Positions 58,843 to 64,000 of a DNA stretch of 64,000 nucleotides are shown in pieces; within the stretch, counting starts at the first letter, position 1, and each line of letters begins with the position of its first letter. The DNA is from Venturia oleaginea (Eukaryota; Ascomycota; Dothideomycetes; Venturiales; Venturiaceae). Made by a program: the position numbers and the translations under genes. The stretch covers positions 310,001 through 374,000 of the forward strand of contig JABMLP010000019.1 of the NCBI GenBank assembly GCA_013176395.1. The letters are read 5' to 3'. The notes beneath the pieces were generated by a model. It did not search any database. It was given only the letters and a program-made list of their open reading frames with translations, and had not been told where the DNA came from.

Positions 58843-60477
58843 CTAAAGATCAAGACTCCACCTCCTCCTCTCGCCGAGAGACATGTTGTCTGCCTCAAGC
58901 GAGTCCTTTGGCAATGGCATCCTCGCTTCGATAACTGGGCTTTGGATGAACTTGTTACCTTGCAATGCCCTCATCTCGACCTGGTCTTGGAGTGTCCGGA
59001 GACTCAAATCCTTGACCAGCAACTCGTTTCTAGCCTGTGCCCGCCTTTCTTCTGCGTACATGGCCGCATCGTAATCTGAATCGTCTTCGAGGTCCATCTT
59101 AGTATCTTTCCTCTCTTTGCGCTTGCGAGGACTTGGGGTGTACTCGTCGACCACCTCTCCATTGCCGCCACCAACATTCAGACCCGGGCTTCGAGATGAA
59201 ACACGCTTTGGACTTGGTGTCGTTGGGGCAGTGGAGAATTCGGGTGGGGATAAGGTAGAGGAAGAGACAGGAATTGGGCTGGTGTCCTTACTTTTTCTGG
59301 GCATGGAATTCTCCGACGACCGAGAATATGCTCCAATGTTTGACCGTCCAGCAAACGCAGGTTGTAATTTTACAGGCGCAGCCGTTGACTTGGGACGATT
59401 TCCCTTGTTCGTTGGACGCAGAACCTCTGGAGAGCTCGAGCTCGAGTCGACAACATGACTTGAAGTATCGAATATGGGAATCTGGACTGGTGGTGGGCGC
59501 TTCTTGCGTTTCGAAGGTATCCGCTCGGGGTTTTCTACATCCAAAGAGCTGCTACCTCTTCCCTTGATTGGCGATGAACGTCCTGTGGATGCTGTTGTCG
59601 TGGATTTGCGACGTGGCTGGCTTGCTTCCCCATCCCCTAGAGGCGCCACTACACGCTTTACTTTGTCCTCAACCATCTTATGGCCGACCTGTCGTCCCAA
59701 GCTTCGATCCCTAGTCCTCAGACTACTATTTCCACTGGTCCCACTACCACTTCTCGATCGAGCCGTCACACCTTTTTTGCCATTCATAAAGGAAGCTGAC
59801 GGTGGCGGTTCCTTCATCCAAGCTCTTTCTTCCTTCTTCGCAGGCACTGTGCTCACAACTGGCGGGTGTAAATCGTTCACAGGCGGTGCTCGCGCAGGCA
59901 TGTAATAGATACTCGACGGTTTATCCAAGGGCTCGTCAGACCATCCGGCCACTCCAACCGAAGATCCTTTACGGCTCGTCTCTCTGTGGGCACGTGGTCG
60001 GTCCTCAACTTCTTCCAACGCCGGAAAGTAGACGAATTCCTCATCAGCACGCTGGTATCTCTTCGTGTTCCAAGAGTGGCCTGGCAAATGCACAGAGCTC
60101 ATACTCTGCGCAGGACCAAGATCGCTGAAGCTGCTCCCGGCCGTAGAGTATTGTGAGGTAGCAGTTCCCGACGTTGTAATGCCCCGACTAGCAATTGTTT
60201 CTGCTTTGGTCATCCGACGCGACGGCGGAGTGGGACCCAACACCATCTCTTCATGCCAATGTGGATTGGTCTCGAAAGGAGCAGGCTGTAGAATCATGCC
60301 GGACCCGTCGTTGTCTCTGGCTCGCTGTGATGCCTTTGCTTCTTTTAGCTTTTTCCGCCGACGAGATCTTTCGAAGCATGGCCCGCAGGACACATAGAAG
60401 AAGACAGCCGACTGGAAGCCGCGCCAGAGCCAATTGCGTTCCTCACGAACATACTGCTCCGTGTCCTTGACTACCAT
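58843..60477 (-). CDS. Conserved-looking disordered fungal protein
   Basis: Single exon of 544 codons from ATG 60475-60477. A short N-terminal hydrophobic and Cys-containing segment (RGFQSAVFFYVSCGPCF, about 19-35), followed by the basic cluster RSRRRKKLKEAK, could be a membrane or lipid anchor. The rest is Ser/Pro/Arg-rich low-complexity sequence with many SP/TP phosphorylation-type sites (TPSPKRVSSRSP). A helical acidic-basic segment (YAEERRAQARNELLVKDLSLRTLQDQ) lies close to the C-terminus, and the end is RRRWSLDL. I know no catalytic motif. The order of anchor, disorder and terminal helix suggests a peripheral membrane scaffold, but that is inference. Confidence 0.75.
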   Translation of the reverse strand: MVVKDTEQYVREERNWLWRGFQSAVFFYVSCGPCFERSRRRKKLKEAKASQRARDNDGSGMILQPAPFETNPHWHEEMVLGPTPPSRRMTKAETIASRGITTSGTATSQYSTAGSSFSDLGPAQSMSSVHLPGHSWNTKRYQRADEEFVYFPALEEVEDRPRAHRETSRKGSSVGVAGWSDEPLDKPSSIYYMPARAPPVNDLHPPVVSTVPAKKEERAWMKEPPPSASFMNGKKGVTARSRSGSGTSGNSSLRTRDRSLGRQVGHKMVEDKVKRVVAPLGDGEASQPRRKSTTTASTGRSSPIKGRGSSSLDVENPERIPSKRKKRPPPVQIPIFDTSSHVVDSSSSSPEVLRPTNKGNRPKSTAAPVKLQPAFAGRSNIGAYSRSSENSMPRKSKDTSPIPVSSSTLSPPEFSTAPTTPSPKRVSSRSPGLNVGGGNGEVVDEYTPSPRKRKERKDTKMDLEDDSDYDAAMYAEERRAQARNELLVKDLSLRTLQDQVEMRALQGNKFIQSPVIEARMPLPKDSLEADNMSLGERRRWSLDL

Positions 60478-62812
60478 TGTAGCTGCTCAGCCAGCTGGCC
60501 GGCGGGTGGAGAGGGTGTAAAGTGCGATGAGGCTCTTGGAAGGGAAGTTTGCGATGGAGAGGATGCAATCGAGTCCTTGGTAGGACTGGCGCAGTAATTT
60601 CCGACTCTCTGTGGTGGATGCTGCCAAAAGGTAACTTGATACAAGCGGCCGAGAGAGAAGAAGGGGCTCTTCTGAGGCAGTCGAACGAATGGCTCAGCCA
60701 CGGTCGCAGTGGTCGGTGATGTATGGCTTATGATTTGCTATATATCTCGTATGCTTGCGGTGCGTGGTTTGCATTATATGTAGCATTTGAATGCTGGCTG
60801 GGCGGAGAGGTACGGCGAGACTTAGTGTTCTTGCATCGGCGAGGAGAAGGCAGGTGCTCCCAGGGCTGTTTCTGAAGTAGTGGCCCCCTGCGCCGTTATT
60901 TCACGGCAGTGGCGCCAGATGGCTAGCAGAAAGTCCCCGAAGGCTCCGAAGAGTATGGGGAGAGGCAGGTGGGAGGCAGGAATTGGATGGGGAGTTTGGG
61001 ACCTTTCTTCAACGATTGTTATGGCCGGATGCTGCCGACTCCGTTCCACCATCTCGTCTCACTTCAGAGCATTGGTCGTCCGGTACCTCGACTCAGTCGA
61101 CTGTACTAGGAGTAGTACCGCCGTCGGGAAATGACGTTGTGGATCGGTATTCGGTCCCCATTCCTTCTTGTCCATCTGCTAGTCGGCCGTACTACTGTAC
61201 CTAGTACTGCAAGTTGGCCTCATGCACTGGGGGATCCCATCGCTACACTCTTTCACCACTACACGATATATACTCTTGTCATCGCATCACGTTGTGAAGA
61301 GTCCTTGGAAACCGGCTCATCAACCCCCACGCATCCTAACGTTTCAGAACGGCAACATCCTGGTTACTACCCGAAAATGAAGAAAGAGAATCTCCAGTTG
61401 ATGAGCAACTAGAAAGATCCACCTGCAGCAGTAATATATCCATCGCCTTGGCTATCGTAACTGCCAACTCATACGTGCACCACCTCACCGAATCCTCCCA
61501 CCTATACAGATCTCGTATTTCAGGCAACAGCAGCATGGACGAATGGCGAGATTTGCGTGAGCCTTGCCTGGCTAGCGTGACATTCCTACCGTCTAGAGAA
61601 AAATCCGGGAACGAGATGGGTTTCTAGAGGATGTTGGAAGAGATAGAGTGGGTATTGGATTGAAATGGATACCAGCATATCAAAGCACTGATAATTTAAT
61701 CTTGTAATGCTCCTACTTGATACTTCAATTGATGGCCGAGTTTTTGAGAGATCGGAAGGTGGATTGTGTTTTCGGTATGCTAATTAGATGTTTTGAGGGA
61801 TCATTGCTTGAATATGTAGTAACGTTTGCCTCTTCTGAAAATTGCAGCTTTTAATCCTAGCTGGTTGGAGCTGAAGGAAGTACCCTCATCGCTTTTACGG
61901 CTACGGCACGGAATTCCTGTGAGGTAAATCAGAGACCGCTGCAGTATTGGCGTGAATATATCAGAACGGGCGCTCCTTTACGTGTCGCGGCAGCTGCTTT
62001 TGGCTACATTTAGACAGGTCGGTCCATTAGTCTGACTGAAATGCGAGAGATCGACAGACTACCGATCGAATCTAGTTAGAGAGGTTAAGCTTTGAGCATG
62101 TCTAAGCCTCCGCTCGGATGTTCAACGACGCCTGTTTTTCAACCCCCAAAGATCACCATCCATCAAGATGGATTTCCAAGTCCCAATCATTGGTAGAACA
62201 AGCAAACATCATCCCTTCATCTCAAACTGATCATTCTCACATCGGACCCCCACTCAAACAAATAGATTGATGGAGGATGGAGTTTGCCTCGTCAGCTGGA
62301 ACTCACTGTTCTTGCCATGATGGGTGGTTGAAGAGTGCCGAAGATTGATTGTAGGTTGTGAGGTAGTCTGGGAAAGAAGGGGAGATGGATGTTCGAGGTC
62401 GATAGATTGATGGAGGATGGAGTGACCTGGCAGGTGTAATGAGTTGGCAGTAAGAATGGTGGTGACCCGGTGAGGATCCGAAGATGCAAAGAGATCAGGG
62501 TACTAATTGAGTGTTATGGCTGCGCCGCTAGGAAATCGATTGTCGAGCGGCACTAGCTCACACTTACAGATCGCGGATGCAGATTTGGTTGCAGGTCTTT
62601 CATATCACTCTAGCCTGACTCATAACTTTGAGAATATATCCTCGCAGTCAGTGGGCCTTGTCGTTCAAGCTTTCTCACCAGATGATACTATTTTAGGACT
62701 TCGCATTTCTCCAATACAATAATGAACGACTACTAAAACTACAAGGATCGACTCAACCACAAGCCGCTGTTTATGTCCCACAGACAAAAAACATACGCTA
62801 ATCAACCCCATT
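60478..62812. other. Intergenic region with a short direct repeat
   Basis: No gene recognised. A 22-bp sequence, ATAGATTGATGGAGGATGGAGT split over 62262-62283 and 62402-62423, occurs twice in direct orientation. The promoter of the minus-strand gene ending at 58843 is at the left edge. Confidence 0.45.
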
Positions 62813-63586
62813 TCACTCCCGCAGAGGCTTAACACCCTCCAACATCTCCAAGACTGCAAGTCCGTCAACATCTTCACAACCAGCCTTGAACTCTTTCACA
62901 CAGTCGCTCGCAAGCTCCAAATCATATCTCTTCTCCTCCAACCCATTCAAATACTGCCTCGCGGCCAAAATCTCGAGCTGGTTCTCCGCCTTCCAGCTCT
63001 TCAAAACGGGAGCGATCCTACCCATCTCATTGCGAACAGTTCCATCAAGACGACTCCTGTATTTTTTATCCTTTTCCATCAATCCGCCCAAGACTTCTTC
63101 TGCCTGGAGGTACCTTCTTTTCGCGTCAAGCTCGGAAATCACGGGCAATACTTGTGGTGCTCTTCCAAAATTGGCTCTGGAAAGGCTGTATTCACGCTTC
63201 GCCTGGAGGACCAGTCGCTTCTGCTTGTGTATGCTGTAGGCGTGGTCTTCGGACTTATCCTTGATTTCTAAAAGAAGGTCGATGATTGCTTCATTCCTGT
63301 GCGGTTTGACCAATTTCGATAGGTCGATGGGGTTGTAAATCGACGAATTTTCGTTTGAGCTGCAGGAATTTGGTGGTGGAGTCCTCGAAAGTATCGGCGA
63401 CTCAGATTCGCGACGGGATTCCAGAGCTTGTGTCTTCGATCGCAGTTTACCCAATTCGTTCCAATTTAATAATAGTGGTTCGATCGATATCTGGTCTGCA
63501 TGCTGCTCTTGCTTGCTTGGCGGTGTTGTTGAACAGCTCGTAGGGGTATCGTTTTTGACTTGCGGCCGGTTCATGATTTGTTCCAT
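62813..63586 (-). CDS. Coiled-coil hypothetical protein
   Basis: Intact 257-residue frame with ATG at 63584-63586 and TGA at 62813-62815. A Ser/Pro-rich first 70 residues is followed by a long charged helical part (residues about 100-235) with heptads (LVLQAKREYSLSRANFG; EVLGGLMEKDKKYRSRLDG). No known domain. It shares layout, not clear sequence identity, with the coiled-coil frames at 49.5-52.2 and 57.7-58.4 kb. Confidence 0.6.
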   Translation of the reverse strand: MEQIMNRPQVKNDTPTSCSTTPPSKQEQHADQISIEPLLLNWNELGKLRSKTQALESRRESESPILSRTPPPNSCSSNENSSIYNPIDLSKLVKPHRNEAIIDLLLEIKDKSEDHAYSIHKQKRLVLQAKREYSLSRANFGRAPQVLPVISELDAKRRYLQAEEVLGGLMEKDKKYRSRLDGTVRNEMGRIAPVLKSWKAENQLEILAARQYLNGLEEKRYDLELASDCVKEFKAGCEDVDGLAVLEMLEGVKPLRE

Positions 63587-64000
63587 TGCTTCGTGGACTA
63601 GGAGGAAGGCCCGGGAAAATTCCAGCTACAGGCGACAGGTCGGTGTTTGGCGTTTTTGCGCGTAGTTGGGAGTTTCGAGAGCTGAATGTGTGCATGTGAA
63701 ATTTGGTGACTTTCTCAGAAGATCCTCAAGATTGAGTTGCTTTTGAACAGATGGCGTGAACTCGCTTTGACAGCGCAGGGTGCGAGCAGATTTTGTCAAA
63801 GCGAAGATGATAAGTTTCTTCTCTACCACATACATCGATGCTCCCGATTGGAATCGAATCAGGGGGTACCACTGTTCAGATTACACTCTTTCAATCACAC
63901 ATCGAAATTCGAAAGATTTCTGGTGATCTTAACAAAATTATTACCAGGAATATGTCGATACTGATCTCGGATCAAATGCCTGCTATCAATTCCAACACCT
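63587..64000. other. Right edge of the window
   Basis: Upstream flank of the coiled-coil gene. No further feature is seen before the window ends. Confidence 0.35.

Overview
This window looks like filamentous ascomycete (Pezizomycotina) nuclear DNA. Genes are well spaced and split by GT..AG introns of about 45-105 nt. There is a fungal Zn2Cys6 regulator, and the repeat load is typical of fungi: a chromodomain Ty3/gypsy element, a Fot1/pogo element, a two-gene PIF/Harbinger element and a Tc1/mariner element. A Leotiomycetes-like genome would fit, but nothing here proves the class. I saw no tRNA, rRNA or CRISPR.

Layout. 1-9.8 kb is a transposon island: a 6077-bp gypsy element with 192-bp LTRs and an AGCAG target duplication, beside a nearly intact pogo-type transposase. 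10.4-24.7 kb carries ordinary genes: a proline-rich protein, the Obg-like ATPase OLA1, a Mid2/SKG6-like single-pass membrane protein, a zinc-cluster protein and an FAD oxidoreductase.

The centrepiece is 23.4-48.9 kb. An endo-alpha-1,4-galactosaminidase (GH114, Ega3-like), an Agd3-like secreted polysaccharide deacetylase (CE18), a UDP-glucose 4-epimerase (Uge3-like) and a giant multi-membrane-spanning GT4 glycosyltransferase (Gtb3-like, 3082 aa in 8 exons in my model) lie next to each other. This is the gene set known from Aspergillus for galactosaminogalactan (GAG), the alpha-1,4 Gal/GalNAc/GalN adhesin of hyphae and biofilms. The logic would be: Uge3 supplies UDP-Gal and UDP-GalNAc, Gtb3 polymerises and probably exports, Agd3 deacetylates outside the cell, and Ega3 cuts the chain. 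The fifth usual member, the GH135 hydrolase sph3, is not visible. A 4383-bp PIF/Harbinger element (26702-31084, TTA duplications, 29-bp inverted repeats) has landed inside the cluster, between ega3 and agd3.

48.9-64 kb is gene-poor. It holds several short, probably lineage-restricted coiled-coil genes, some decayed by stops or frameshifts, a decayed Tc1/mariner element, and one conserved-looking disordered protein of 544 aa.

The transposon genes are interrupted by stop codons that could each have arisen by a C-to-T or G-to-A change, as repeat-induced point mutation or deamination would cause.
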